Source of the DNA: a bacterium
Lineage (GTDB): Bacteria > Bacteroidota > Bacteroidia > Chitinophagales > Saprospiraceae
NCBI GenBank assembly: GCA_024742755.1
Contig: JANSXW010000007.1
Coordinates: 1 to 64,000 of the forward strand
Length of the DNA: 64,000 bases
Direction: 5' to 3'
The notes beneath the pieces were generated by a model. It did no database searches. It was not told where the DNA came from and saw only the letters and a list, made by a program, of their open reading frames with translations. Of this stretch, positions 34,891 through 44,020 are shown one piece after another. Position 1 is the stretch's first letter; the number at the start of each line of letters is the position of its first letter. A program made the position numbers and the translations under genes.

Positions 34891-35255
34891 ACCCATTCCG
34901 ATGGCGCCTCATTAAGACTTACCAGATCCTGTATGCTCCGCAGAAAGTACCATACTGCGCCGATCAGAGGAGGTACGGCAAGGATTATCCAAAGATACAT
35001 TTCGCCTGACCACTCCGACAACCAAAGCTGGTCCCCGAATTTTGCAGCGGCAATGAGGAGCACACAATACATAGCAGCGGCAAGAAAATATTGAATATGA
35101 ATCCAGCTCTGCATAATCAGGCCTTTCAGCAGGCTGCTGCTTAACTGCCAGATACCCAGAAAAAAGGCGGCAAAGAGAGTAAATGGATAAATCAAACAAC
35201 TAACCATTAGCAGAAACTGTATTAACGCATCGACGGTCATTAGGGTCCTTTTCAT
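34887..35255 (-). CDS. Small four-segment membrane protein, paralogue A
   Basis: A 122-residue protein with four membrane segments; not a family I can name. It is a paralogue of the protein at 38618-38986: 56 of 122 positions are identical by hand alignment, without gaps, including YPFTL..AAFFLG.WQL and PPL.G..WYF..SI.DL. Both start immediately downstream of the same conserved leader with a TTTGGT-gta-ACCAAA dyad. Function unknown. Confidence 0.65.
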   Translation of the reverse strand: MKRTLMTVDALIQFLLMVSCLIYPFTLFAAFFLGIWQLSSSLLKGLIMQSWIHIQYFLAAAMYCVLLIAAAKFGDQLWLSEWSGEMYLWIILAVPPLIGAVWYFLRSIQDLVSLNEAPSEWV

Positions 35256-35265
35256 GTTTGGTGGT

Positions 35266-35280
35266 TTTGGTTACACCAAA
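35266..35280. promoter_or_regulatory. Conserved dyad in the leader of paralogue A
   Basis: tttggttacaccaaa is a 6-bp inverted repeat around 3 bp, 10 bp before the start codon. The same 15-mer precedes paralogue B at 38997-39011. Candidate operator. Confidence 0.5.
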
Positions 35281-35370
35281 GATACAGGGTCTATTCATTA
35301 TTTTCAATACTTTTTGAAAGTTGTGAACAAAAATATTTCCCCACTTGGTTAGCTCCCTCACGACGCTTTA

Positions 35371-35545
35371 CTATCCCCGCCTGTGTATCAACAACTCTTT
35401 AATTAATTAAATAGCATCTATCAGAAAGACACCAAAGGGTACAAAAGCAACAATGCCGCATAGAGTATTTAGTCCACCAAAGCCGAGAACAAGTGCAAGG
35501 TAATCTAATGGCAGAGCGCTAACCAAGCTCAGCCCTTTCAATATC
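35371..35545 (-). pseudogene. Truncated copy of the gene at 39099-39635
   Basis: The bases match 39099-39276 at about 85 percent by eye, which is the last 58 or so codons of the 178-residue membrane protein. Similarity stops abruptly at 35545, about 60 bp before the insertion sequence. The N-terminal two thirds are missing, so it cannot give a functional product. Together with the leader (35256-35370) it forms a 290-bp repeat of 38987-39276. Confidence 0.85.
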
Positions 35546-35603
35546 TAGGGCAAACGCGCCAAATCTAAACACCGAGGACTATTTGTAGGTATTCAAGGTT
35601 CAT

Positions 35604-36695
35604 TAGACTTCAATAAAATTAAATCCAGACCGCGCACTCATGTGCGCGAGTTTGGCTGGTTGAAAAAAACCTACTATGTTATATGGCATAATAGATACAG
35701 ACCAAATACGAAGCAACCCTGCCCAGCTAAAAGCACTGACCAGTTTAGAGCCAGAAGAGTTTGACGCCCTGCTGTCCCCATTTAGGCATCGTTGGCACCA
35801 CTACCACAAACACTACACCCTGCCAGGCAAGCGCCGGAAAAGGCCGCGCATAAAATACAAGAAGCCGACTAAGACCTTGCCCGGGCAAGGCACGAAGCTA
35901 TGGTTCGTCTTAATGTGGTTTAAGACCAACTCCATCCAGCAGCAGCTTGCTGCTGAATTTGGCCTGAGGCAAAGCCCTCTCAGCCACTGGCTGAAAGCCT
36001 TGCGGCCCATATTGCAGCAAGCCATCGAAGACTTGCACTGCCAGCCTGCACAAGACATGGACGAGCTTATCCGGCTATTCCGTCAGCGCAGTGGGCCTCC
36101 AGGCTCAGGCGGTGCGCCGGATACGCTCAACATGGATGCTACAGAGCGCCCGATAGGGCGCAACCTGGACGATGCAGCACAGCGTGATGACTACAGCTGC
36201 AAGCACCACGGGCACCACTTGAAGAACACCTTGCTGTGCGACGAGTACCAATTCGTACATTTTGCAGGGTAGACCTGGAACGGCTCTGTGCACGACAGCA
36301 CGATGGCAGTTGAAGAGCTGCCCAGCCTGGAAGCCTTTAAGCCCTATGGCTTATGGTGCTGCAAGGACAAAGGCTACCAAGGCTACCGCCCGGAAGGAGC
36401 CCACCTGATAGAGCCGTTCAAAGCCAGGCGCAATCATCCGCTCACTGAGCTGGAGAAGGAGTATAATGCCTGGGCAAGCTCTATTCGCAGCGTGGTCGAA
36501 CATGCCATCGGCGGCATCAAAAGATCTGCCTTGCCCTCTCGCCCGATGCGGTACTGGAAGCAAGATATACGGCACCAAATTTTCGTCATTGGTTGTGGCC
36601 TGCAAAACCTGCGGGTCCGCTTTCGGAGCTCCGCGTATGCACGCGGCGTGCAGCGGGTGCGCGCGCGTCAAACCTTTTAATTTGATTAAAATCTA
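35604..36695 (+). mobile_element. Decayed insertion sequence of IS5-superfamily type
   Basis: Imperfect terminal inverted repeats of about 34 bp: left 35604-35637 (begins tagacttcaataaaatt) and right 36661-36695 (inverted, begins tagattttaatcaaatt). Between them lies a transposase with an amber stop. The palindrome cgcgcac-tcat-gtgcgcg at 35631-35648 lies at the inner edge of the left end. No clear target duplication was found, so the exact ends may be a few bases off. Confidence 0.7.
35676..36680 (+). pseudogene. Transposase (DDE_Tnp_4 type) interrupted by an in-frame TAG
   Basis: The first 198 residues hold an HTH region (SIQQQLAAEFGLRQSPLSHW) and the start of the catalytic domain with NMDATERPI, the first Asp. 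TAG at 36270-36272 interrupts FVHFAG, and the same frame resumes with TWNGSVHDSTMAVEEL (second Asp), CKDKGYQGY and EYNAWASSIRSVVEHAIG (third acidic residue region) to the stop at 36680. Without the stop the length would be 334 residues, normal for the family. One base change therefore inactivated it. Confidence 0.88.
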
Positions 36696-37058
36696 TTGTT
36701 TTTTGGCCCGCTGCCAGGCAGAATGGCAACAAGGCGGCTACTACGTTGATCAGCCGCATTTATAACATGACGTAGTGTAATTATTATGATATTTACAAAA
36801 TTATCGAAATCTTCACTTGACAATATTAAGCAAAACCTTTAAATTAGCTCTCGAAAACGCTGCTGCTCAACATATAATACTGCATACCTATTTTATAGTA
36901 ATCGACATTTTACGTTTTTTCTGTATCGCCCTTAAAGCACAGTTGATGCAGAGATACAAGCTATGCACTGATAACATGCTTATCTAAACCACTATGAGTC
37001 TCTAAGCTTTGGTCGATACACCTCTTTGTATTTTATAACTCTCTTAAATACTGTAAAT
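36696..37058. other. AT-rich intergenic stretch
   Basis: About 360 bp between the insertion sequence and the next gene. It is clearly richer in A and T than the surrounding genome and has many stops in all frames. No convincing promoter, repeat or RNA gene was found. Confidence 0.5.
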
Positions 37059-37913
37059 ATGAAAACGCTCTTTTACTTTTATTACCCTTTTAGCAAAAAG
37101 TATATTCTTTACTTCACGCTTTTATCATCACTGACGTTTACCTGGTCCACGGTATTAAGCCAAAATGGCAGTGATGATGACATCGACTATGGCTGGCATT
37201 ATTCAGCCGGAGATACTATACAAGAAGTGATCAGGCATTCTAACATCACGAGGTTAACTATGCTTCGATATGAGACTTTCGCTACGGTTTTCTTCCATGT
37301 AGACCTCTGGTCGTCAAGTGCTAATGCAAGGATTTTAAGTGCTTACGGACTAGTAGGTTCTCTTCAAAGAAGCGACCCAGATCAAGTTGGAGAAATCTGC
37401 TGCCGAACAGGACATGGGGTTTACTCAATAGCAACTGTTCCGACTGACCCAGAAGAAAACATAGCTACTATACCTCCAATCGGCGAGCTACAGGACTTTG
37501 TCGAATTTAGTTTTCTTACTCAAGGAATCGACTTGATTGATGATATATCAAATATAAATGGTGAGTTTGGATACCGTGGGGGTGGTGTTCGAAAAGACTG
37601 CTTACTGGAAATTGTCAGTGGACGCAGTAATGACGACAGCAAGCCCCAAACATCAGAAAGTATCTTAAAATCACCCGCTGAATTAAAACAAAATGGAAAT
37701 ACAATATGGTTGAACAGGGATAATTCAGATTCCTCACCTTGGCATTTTTCAGTTTATGATCTGAGTGGACGATTGATTACAGAAAAGGATGGAAATGATA
37801 CAGAGGCTGAATTAATCGACCTTGAAAATGAATCCTGGCCTAATGGGATTTATTTAGGCGTCTTGCGGTCGGATAAACAGATTATCCCTATCAAAATCAT
37901 TCATTCGTACTAA
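37059..37913 (+). CDS. Exported protein with T9SS sorting domain
   Basis: 284 residues from the ATG at 37059; an upstream start at 37026 would bury the signal peptide. The signal peptide ends near TVLSQ (about residue 35). The last 80 residues show the type A sorting pattern (WHFSVYDLSGRLITEK and LENESWPNGIYLGVL then IIPIKIIHSY). The central part contains CCRTGHGVYSI and no known domain. Codons are AT-rich compared with neighbours, so the gene may have been acquired. It is followed after 11 bp by a lipoprotein gene. Confidence 0.72.
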   Translation: MKTLFYFYYPFSKKYILYFTLLSSLTFTWSTVLSQNGSDDDIDYGWHYSAGDTIQEVIRHSNITRLTMLRYETFATVFFHVDLWSSSANARILSAYGLVGSLQRSDPDQVGEICCRTGHGVYSIATVPTDPEENIATIPPIGELQDFVEFSFLTQGIDLIDDISNINGEFGYRGGGVRKDCLLEIVSGRSNDDSKPQTSESILKSPAELKQNGNTIWLNRDNSDSSPWHFSVYDLSGRLITEKDGNDTEAELIDLENESWPNGIYLGVLRSDKQIIPIKIIHSY

Positions 37914-37924
37914 AATTCATTGTC

Positions 37925-38506
37925 ATGAAACTTAACTATTTACCGTTCATAGTAGGGCTAATGGCACTAGCCATAATAATAACCAATTGCCAAAAGGAAG
38001 TAGTTGAAAACTGCAACCTTCGATGTGAGAAACCCTGTCTTACTGAATCTAGAGTAGTAGACGGAGAATGCGTTTGCGTCTGCAATCCTGGAACCGTGAA
38101 CATGGGCAATAACTTTTGCTTAAGGCCAAATGAGGGCACCTTTGTAGCTTATTTGCCCGAGACAGATCATCTGGATACTTTTGCGCTTTCTACAGCATTG
38201 CGTTTTGTTGATGGCCCAGGAGGTTTTTTATGTGGCATCACGACCATTGATAAACCTTGCAGCGGACTTGGATTTACAGCAGAATATAGCCAGCATGAAA
38301 CGGGGGATAGCTTGTATATAGATATGTTACCTCCACCAGACGGAGCATTTAGCTTCATGTCTCCTCCGCCTCATTATAGGCTAAGCCTGCGTGCTGGCTT
38401 TCAAGGTCTTGACCCGGACACCTTGCACGCACGCATCGAATGGCGTACATTAGGTGGCAGAGCAATTCGCGAACCCATTGATTTTAAAATGATCAATGTC
38501 CGTTAA
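37925..38506 (+). CDS. Cys-rich lipoprotein
   Basis: 193 residues with lipobox IITNC. Right after the anchor comes an EGF-like Cys cluster (ENCNLRCEKPC and GECVCVCNPGTVN then NNFCL), and then a beta-rich domain with PPPHYRLSLRAGF. EGF-like parts occur in several surface lipoproteins of Bacteroidota. AT-rich like the gene before it, with which it probably forms an operon. Function unknown. Confidence 0.65.
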   Translation: MKLNYLPFIVGLMALAIIITNCQKEVVENCNLRCEKPCLTESRVVDGECVCVCNPGTVNMGNNFCLRPNEGTFVAYLPETDHLDTFALSTALRFVDGPGGFLCGITTIDKPCSGLGFTAEYSQHETGDSLYIDMLPPPDGAFSFMSPPPHYRLSLRAGFQGLDPDTLHARIEWRTLGGRAIREPIDFKMINVR

Positions 38507-38517
38507 GGAAAGGAAAT

Positions 38518-38546
38518 ACGGGCTGCTCAAATATAGAGCAGCCCGT
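38518..38546 (+). terminator. Hairpin terminator after the lipoprotein gene
   Basis: A perfect 11-bp stem (38518-38528 with 38536-38546) and a 7-nt loop, 12 bp after the stop codon. No clear T tail follows, so efficiency is uncertain. Confidence 0.6.
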
Positions 38547-38617
38547 CCTCTCACGCTTGAATTTTCAAAACCAATAGCGTACTGGAAATTCAATAGATTT
38601 TACCAAATCTGACTGAT

Positions 38618-38986
38618 CTAAACCCATCTTGATTGCGTAGATTCGATCTCTTTCAGATCCTTAATACTCTGCCAAAAGTACCAGATGCCACCTACCAAGG
38701 GCGGTAAAGCCAACACAAACCAAAGGTAACCTACCCAATTTGTTGGCTCATAATTAAATATATCTGCTGCCTGAGTACCCGCAACAAGTACCAGACAGTA
38801 CGCTGTAGCCGCCAAAAAGTAATTGAGGTATAGCCTGCTCTGTAACAGAATAGCTTTGATCAAGCTGCTTCCCAGTTGCCAGCAACCTAAAAAGAAGGCT
38901 GCAACCAAAGTGAAGGGGAAGAATACGGAAGACCCAAGAAGCAAGCCCTGGACGACGTTATCAATGGCAAACAATGCCTTTTTCAT
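38618..38986 (-). CDS. Small four-segment membrane protein, paralogue B
   Basis: A 122-residue protein with four membrane segments, 46 percent identical to paralogue A at 34887-35255. Its leader, including the dyad at 38997-39011, is much better conserved between the two loci than the protein is. It lies downstream of and in line with the gene at 39099. Function unknown. Confidence 0.65.
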   Translation of the reverse strand: MKKALFAIDNVVQGLLLGSSVFFPFTLVAAFFLGCWQLGSSLIKAILLQSRLYLNYFLAATAYCLVLVAGTQAADIFNYEPTNWVGYLWFVLALPPLVGGIWYFWQSIKDLKEIESTQSRWV

Positions 38987-39276
38987 GTTTGGTGGTTTTG
39001 GTTACACCAAAGATACCGGTTTTATTCATATTTTTCAATACTTTTTGAAAGATATGGATAATATATTTCCACTTGGTTAGCTCCCTTACGACGCTTTACT
39101 ATCCCCCGCCTTTGGGTATCAACAACCCTTTAATTAATTTAATAGCACCGATCAGAAAGACACCCAAGGGTATAAATGCAACGATACCGCCTAGAGTATT
39201 AAGTCCACCAAAGCCGAGAATAACTGCAAGGTAACCTAATGGCAGAGCGCTTACCAAGCCCAGCCCTATCAATATC
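38987..39276. repeat. Duplicated 290-bp segment, copy B
   Basis: Partner of 35256-35545. Here the segment runs from the leader of paralogue B into the intact 178-residue gene, so this copy is probably the parent. Confidence 0.85.
38997..39011. promoter_or_regulatory. Conserved dyad in the leader of paralogue B
   Basis: tttggttacaccaaa, identical to 35266-35280 and at the same distance from the start codon. Confidence 0.5.
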
Positions 39277-39635
39277 AGACCTACACGTATAAGCCTTTTC
39301 CTTTTCTTCGGATCACTACGCCTCCTTTCTTTTCCACTTTGAGAAAGCCACTGCTCTTTGACATTGAGGACTTCCCCGGAGGCATATCGAATCTCCTTAA
39401 TGTCTGATTTATTCAAAAGGACAATTCTTTCCTGATCGCAGTAAGCAAAACGATAAGTCGTCTCGTCCTCTTCCACAACCTCACCAACAATTTTGAGGTC
39501 AGACATCAGGATTAGGGTATCACAATCTGTTGCACTTTTGGGAACTTCAGGTATTTTGAGGGGAGTCAAAAGGGTGGCTCCGGTCGCAGGCAGAGACAAA
39601 CAAACAAAAGCCAAGACTCGTAGAAGATGTTTCAT
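39099..39635 (-). CDS. Small exported or membrane protein of unknown function
   Basis: 178 residues. A signal peptide (MKHLLRVLAFVCLSLPATG) is followed by a small beta domain (LKIVGEVVEEDETTYRFAYC and RIVLLNKSDIKEIRYASG), a basic stretch (GKERRRSDPKKRKRLIR) and two membrane segments in the last 60 residues. The beta part resembles short domains found in many Bacteroidota membrane proteins that read a transition of the form DIKxIRYxxG. A truncated copy lies at 35371-35545. Function unknown. Confidence 0.65.
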   Translation of the reverse strand: MKHLLRVLAFVCLSLPATGATLLTPLKIPEVPKSATDCDTLILMSDLKIVGEVVEEDETTYRFAYCDQERIVLLNKSDIKEIRYASGEVLNVKEQWLSQSGKERRRSDPKKRKRLIRVGLILIGLGLVSALPLGYLAVILGFGGLNTLGGIVAFIPLGVFLIGAIKLIKGLLIPKGGG

Positions 39636-39639
39636 TTTT

Positions 39640-39930
39640 CAGGGTTTTACCTAAAAATTAGACTTTTTGGCCATACCGCTTAATCGTAGATATACGCAAT
39701 ACGAAGTGGTCACCGACGATAAATGTCGGGATCTATGATTTGCGACATCGGCCCATGACGAAGCATAGCTTGTCAGGGCAGGCGCAAGCCACTTCCCAGC
39801 GTAAATGCTGACCTGTCTGCCGAAGTATCGATACGAAGGCAGGCATTGAGTAAGTTTGCTGCTCCGATCTTTATCGGAGACCACTTAATCGTCAGTATAT
39901 AGATTTCAAATTGCAGCAGAAAATTCAGGT
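39640..39930. other. Non-coding stretch with several hairpins
   Basis: Nearly 300 bp without a gene. Visible structures are ctccgat-cttt-atcggag near 39870-39890, a longer imperfect palindrome centred on gtatcgatac near 39827, and cgacgataaatgtcgg near 39715. It looks like a cluster of REP-like or decayed repeat sequences between convergent transcription units. No coding potential was seen. Confidence 0.5.
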
Positions 39931-39933
39931 AGC

Positions 39934-42471
39934 TTACCGCACCCAGGTACCATCCGCTTCCAAACCCCAGGTTACGCCCGTCTCCGGATCAAGCACCTTC
40001 AGGAATACCCATTGGTTGTAAAACAGCTTCTGCAGTACCTCGTGCTTGTCCACCAGTTGCTTTACCGCCGCTTTTGGGGCCACTACAAAAGCCGTCAGGC
40101 GCAGCGGCTTGTGGTACAGCTCCTCATCGTTTTTCATCACCGACTGCCAGGGCAGGCCGTGCATCAAATCAGACCCATTGCCCTGCATGACGCCGATTTT
40201 ACCGACGACGTTGTGCGTGACTTTGCTGCCGCTGCCGAAAGCGGTGTTATCCACCGTGGAGAAAAAGTACTGACTGTTGATCCATTGCGCCACCACGAGC
40301 GGAGCCGTAAGAATGACCTCCAGGCTCTTGCTATCCGGATCCTGCAACCAGTCATAGGAATGCAGGAAGCAACGACCCTTGAGGTCGAGATTGGCCGTCA
40401 TGTGACGGGGGGCCACCACAAAGCCCGCATTGCCCGCCAGGCCCCACTCCGGGCGTACTTCCGACCAGTCGGCGCTCCGGCGCAGCATCCCTTTGCTATT
40501 AGTTAAGCCAAACTGTACGGAACGGACCTCCAGGTTGCGCTGCTGAGCCTTAGCCAGGCCTGCTTGCAAACCGGTAACCTGCGCTTGTTTTTCTGCGTTC
40601 AGCTCAGGCAAATTGATTAACCGGACGCCATCGGTAGTCGTGTTGTGCTGGGCACCGACAAAGAGGGTATCTTCCGGTATCACAATCCCTTCTTCCGCCA
40701 ATGCTTCGCGCACCGCTTTCTGGTTGAGAATACTGGCCATAGCCGCTGCATTAGGACCACCGTGGCTGCCGCCGCAGGCACCACAATCGAGTGCGGCGGC
40801 GTAGGGGTTGTTCTCCGTTTGGCTACCGTGCCCGCAGAGGACAACAAGGGGCGCAAAGTTTCGGGTCAGGCCCATCATGCGCAGCGCGTTGCCTGCGTAG
40901 GCGACCTGCTGCTCCATTGGGATGCCCCATTGGTCTACCTGCGCTACATCGGGCAGCAGGTCAACTTCCGGACGGAACCAGCGGCGGCCCATTCGGCGCA
41001 ACCGGGACAAGGGGCCCGGAATAAGGCTACGCCCAATCGTGATCAGCCCGGCGGGCAGGCCCAGGGCTTCCACCGCCGCAAAGGGGGTGGCGATATTGTA
41101 TTTCAGTGATTTATAGGCTTGCTTGAGCTCTTTGAGGAGCCTCAGCCCGCTTTGGTGCTTTTCCAGATCGTGGCTACAGCAGCTGCCAGCCACTTCCTTT
41201 AGCTCATGCGCGGGCTGCAGCAGCACCGGCAGCGACTTCACGCGCTTGCCCAGCACCGTTTGGTAAGCGATCGGAAGCCCGAAGAAGCCCGCAAAACCGA
41301 ATGTTTCATACGCCCCGCAACTTTCCAGTTGCCGGCGGAAGGGCTCGGAGCGTACATCAATACAAAATGCCAGTTGTGCTTCCGGCCGGCCCTGAACAGC
41401 CGGGGCTTTCAGCTGCGACTGCAGATCGGCGGTCATCGTGCTGCGGAAGGACTCCTCCCAGGACTCCAAAAGGGACAGGCGCATCAGGTAATAGGCTTCC
41501 CGCAATGCTTTGAGCAGGGGTGCCCATTCTGCCGCCGTGGTACCCAGGGCAGGGTCTACTTGCGCTGCCGCCCAATGATGAAGCATCGCCCATTCTTTGG
41601 CAGATGCGGGGGCCTTTGTTGGCCCATCCTGCACTTGTACAGCGGCGACCAGCAGGCGGACTGCCAGATAATCTTCCAAATCAATAGGATAGCGCTGCTG
41701 AGGCGCATAATCTGCTTGCGCACTCCGCCAACGGATGTAAGAAGCCCAGCCTGGCAGTGCCATCAGATGGCCGCGCAGGAAATCACGTTGCTCCGATGCC
41801 TCAATGCCCAAATGCCCCAGCAGCATCAGCAGCGCAGGCCCCGTAGCCTCCGGCAGCTGCTTAATAAAGTTCGTCTGCTCCCCCTGATGCAGCAACAGCA
41901 TTTTCACTGCCCGGTAAAAGCCCCGCTCGCGGAAAGGCATCGGCCAGGCTGCCTGCCCTTCATCGAGAAAAGCCCCCAGCCAGGTGATCATTTCCTGACT
42001 GACCGGCTCCAGCGTGGGCTGCCAGGGTTGTTGCAGCCCCATTTCGGTGAGGGCCTCCGACAATAGCGCATCAGGGGATGGCTGCATGTTGCGCTCATCC
42101 AGCTCCTGCACCATAGCGGTAAGCATCGCTTCCAGGTTGACAGCACTTTTGCCGAAAGGCAAGGTGGCCGGCAAGGCATCTAAGGCGCTGCTGACCGCCT
42201 GCGCCATCGCCTGTTCCTGTACTTCCCCATCTTTTACCGCATTGCGGATTTGCCAGAACGCAGGCAAAGTATTGGCGTCAAACAGCTCCTGACCGCGGCG
42301 GACAGCTTTCGCAAAAGGCAGGCGCTCCAGCCCCTGAAGTGGATTGCAGGCTACGGCATGCGCCAGAGGCCAGGTGGGGGCAATGAGGGTGCTGAGTTGA
42401 TCCAGGTGCTGTTGCAACGTCTGCAAGCCCTGATCGATATGTTGTGGCGTGAAGGTCTCGGTAAGTGTCAT
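39934..42471 (-). CDS. dabA: DabA, catalytic subunit of the DAB inorganic carbon pump (DUF2309)
   Basis: 845 residues from the ATG at 42471 (MTLTETFTPQHIDQ); the frame continues into dabB up to 42525. The beta-carbonic-anhydrase-like zinc site is visible: LAFCIDVRSEPFRRQLE gives Cys and Asp, and VLCGHGSQTENNP then ALDCGACGGSHGG gives His and the second Cys. DabA hydrates CO2 to bicarbonate in one direction, driven by the cation gradient through DabB. It starts 25 bp after the dabB stop, so the two form an operon. The start choice is moderately certain. Confidence 0.92.
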   Translation of the reverse strand: MTLTETFTPQHIDQGLQTLQQHLDQLSTLIAPTWPLAHAVACNPLQGLERLPFAKAVRRGQELFDANTLPAFWQIRNAVKDGEVQEQAMAQAVSSALDALPATLPFGKSAVNLEAMLTAMVQELDERNMQPSPDALLSEALTEMGLQQPWQPTLEPVSQEMITWLGAFLDEGQAAWPMPFRERGFYRAVKMLLLHQGEQTNFIKQLPEATGPALLMLLGHLGIEASEQRDFLRGHLMALPGWASYIRWRSAQADYAPQQRYPIDLEDYLAVRLLVAAVQVQDGPTKAPASAKEWAMLHHWAAAQVDPALGTTAAEWAPLLKALREAYYLMRLSLLESWEESFRSTMTADLQSQLKAPAVQGRPEAQLAFCIDVRSEPFRRQLESCGAYETFGFAGFFGLPIAYQTVLGKRVKSLPVLLQPAHELKEVAGSCCSHDLEKHQSGLRLLKELKQAYKSLKYNIATPFAAVEALGLPAGLITIGRSLIPGPLSRLRRMGRRWFRPEVDLLPDVAQVDQWGIPMEQQVAYAGNALRMMGLTRNFAPLVVLCGHGSQTENNPYAAALDCGACGGSHGGPNAAAMASILNQKAVREALAEEGIVIPEDTLFVGAQHNTTTDGVRLINLPELNAEKQAQVTGLQAGLAKAQQRNLEVRSVQFGLTNSKGMLRRSADWSEVRPEWGLAGNAGFVVAPRHMTANLDLKGRCFLHSYDWLQDPDSKSLEVILTAPLVVAQWINSQYFFSTVDNTAFGSGSKVTHNVVGKIGVMQGNGSDLMHGLPWQSVMKNDEELYHKPLRLTAFVVAPKAAVKQLVDKHEVLQKLFYNQWVFLKVLDPETGVTWGLEADGTWVR

Positions 42472-42496
42472 GTCTTGCTTTTTTGGAACGTGAGGT

Positions 42497-43954
42497 TTAA
42501 AGACGGTAAGCACTGCGGCGTACATTCAACGTTTGACGCAGCGGCTGACTGTAGCGCAACGCCCATGCATAAATCCGGGCGATCCAGCTATCGCCCACCG
42601 CATCAGGCAGGTAGTCCCGAAAGAGCATCAGCAGCCAGCCCAGTACGAAGAAAAGGCCAATGCCCAGGTGCAGCCCATTCAGTGCAGGAGCTGTAAAGAG
42701 GGCAAGCTGTGATTCGACAGCCCAAACAGACATCCCGTACACCGTTGACCCCAGCAGCCCGAGGACAGCCGCCAGCACCAACCGACCGGCGGTAGGCGAA
42801 GGCTCCGCAATCGTCATGACGGCATGGGCACAGGTGATGCCGCAGAACAGCAGCAGGAGCACATAGGTACTGCCCAATCCCCCCGTAGCGCCTGTAAAAC
42901 TCCAAAAGATAAAGGCCCCCAAGCCCCCCATGACCAATCCGAAGAGGAAAAGAGGCAGGGCTTTGGGGCCATAAAGACTGAGGCTTTTATTGCGGGCGGC
43001 TTTTACCGTTGAGCCCGCACTTAGAAATAAAGAGGCTTTAAAGAATCCGTGCCAGATCATGTGCGCAATGGCTGCCGGAAAAAGCCCCATGCCACACTGC
43101 ATGATCATAAAACCCATCTGCCCCATTGTGGAGCAGGTCAGCGTACGCTTTACATCGCTTTGCACCAGCATCCAAAGGGTGCCGGCAATTGCGGTAAGCC
43201 CGCCCAGTACTACCAAAAGTGTGGCACTCCACGACAGGATGCTCCAGACCGGGTACAATTTATACAAGATGACCGCTCCTCCGTTGACCAGACCGGCATG
43301 CATGAAGGCAGATACCGGCGTAGGCGCATTAGCGGAAGCGATTAGCCAGCGGTGGAAGGGCCAGATGGCGGACTGGGCCAAAGCGGACAATAAGACGAAC
43401 CCGCCGATAACCGGAAGCCAGGGCGTTGCTTCTAAAGAAAGGGAAAGGCGCTCCGGCGACCCGTGCCCCTGCGTGTAGTAGATCAAACCGACAGCCGCCA
43501 GTAAGGCCAATGCTCCTCCTGCAAGGTGCAGCAGGGCATAACGGGCCGAAGCTGTCGCCGCCTTCCATTCCAGTTGAAAACCGATGAGGCGGGCCAATAG
43601 CACATTGCTCACCAACAGCCCCGCAACCATAACCAACAGGTGGCTGGCAGCACTAAAAAAGACCAGCGACAGGGTAAGCGCCATCAGGTAACGAAAGACT
43701 TCCCGCTGCTTGCGGTGGCCACCGAAGTGCCGAAGCCCGTACGCCTGAATGGCCAGGCTCACGAAACAAACGACTGCTGACAGCAAAGTATGTGTGGGAG
43801 AAAAGGCAAGCCCAAGCCCGTCCGAAAGCAGGGCCGGTGCGCCCAGGCTGAGCAAAAAACCTGCCCCGGTGAGGAAGGTGCTCAGGCGCTCTGCTTTGGG
43901 CAGGGGGCTTAGCAATCCAAGGAGTCCAAAAACCAGCAGTCCGATTAGAATCAT
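42497..43954 (-). CDS. dabB: DabB, NuoL-like proton channel subunit of the DAB carbon pump
   Basis: 485 residues with about 13-14 membrane segments of the complex I antiporter-like family. It has SAIWPFHRWLIASANAPTPVSAFMHAG, the conserved motif with the key Lys/His region, and QSDVKRTLTCSTMGQMGFM. It works with DabA as a two-component vectorial CO2-trapping system. The operon faces a LysR gene across a 140-bp divergent promoter. Confidence 0.92.
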   Translation of the reverse strand: MILIGLLVFGLLGLLSPLPKAERLSTFLTGAGFLLSLGAPALLSDGLGLAFSPTHTLLSAVVCFVSLAIQAYGLRHFGGHRKQREVFRYLMALTLSLVFFSAASHLLVMVAGLLVSNVLLARLIGFQLEWKAATASARYALLHLAGGALALLAAVGLIYYTQGHGSPERLSLSLEATPWLPVIGGFVLLSALAQSAIWPFHRWLIASANAPTPVSAFMHAGLVNGGAVILYKLYPVWSILSWSATLLVVLGGLTAIAGTLWMLVQSDVKRTLTCSTMGQMGFMIMQCGMGLFPAAIAHMIWHGFFKASLFLSAGSTVKAARNKSLSLYGPKALPLFLFGLVMGGLGAFIFWSFTGATGGLGSTYVLLLLFCGITCAHAVMTIAEPSPTAGRLVLAAVLGLLGSTVYGMSVWAVESQLALFTAPALNGLHLGIGLFFVLGWLLMLFRDYLPDAVGDSWIARIYAWALRYSQPLRQTLNVRRSAYRL

Positions 43955-44020
43955 TTTCGTTTGAATTGATTTCGGGCTGCAAGTTATAAGGTGTTAAATT
44001 ATAAAAAAAATTAAAAATCT

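Larger units (their letters stand above)
35256..35545. repeat. Duplicated 290-bp segment, copy A
   Basis: Corresponds to 38987-39276 over the whole length with small indels. It includes the leader of the small membrane protein gene and the 3' end of the gene beyond it. Confidence 0.85.

Noticed and set aside
35547..35603. Continuation of the duplicated segment up to the insertion sequence
   Set aside because: The bases after 35545 no longer match the region beyond 39276, so their origin is unknown.
36270..36272. TAG as pyrrolysine or programmed recoding in the transposase
   Set aside because: No slippery site and no known recoding of this kind in the family; decayed terminal repeats favour a dead element.
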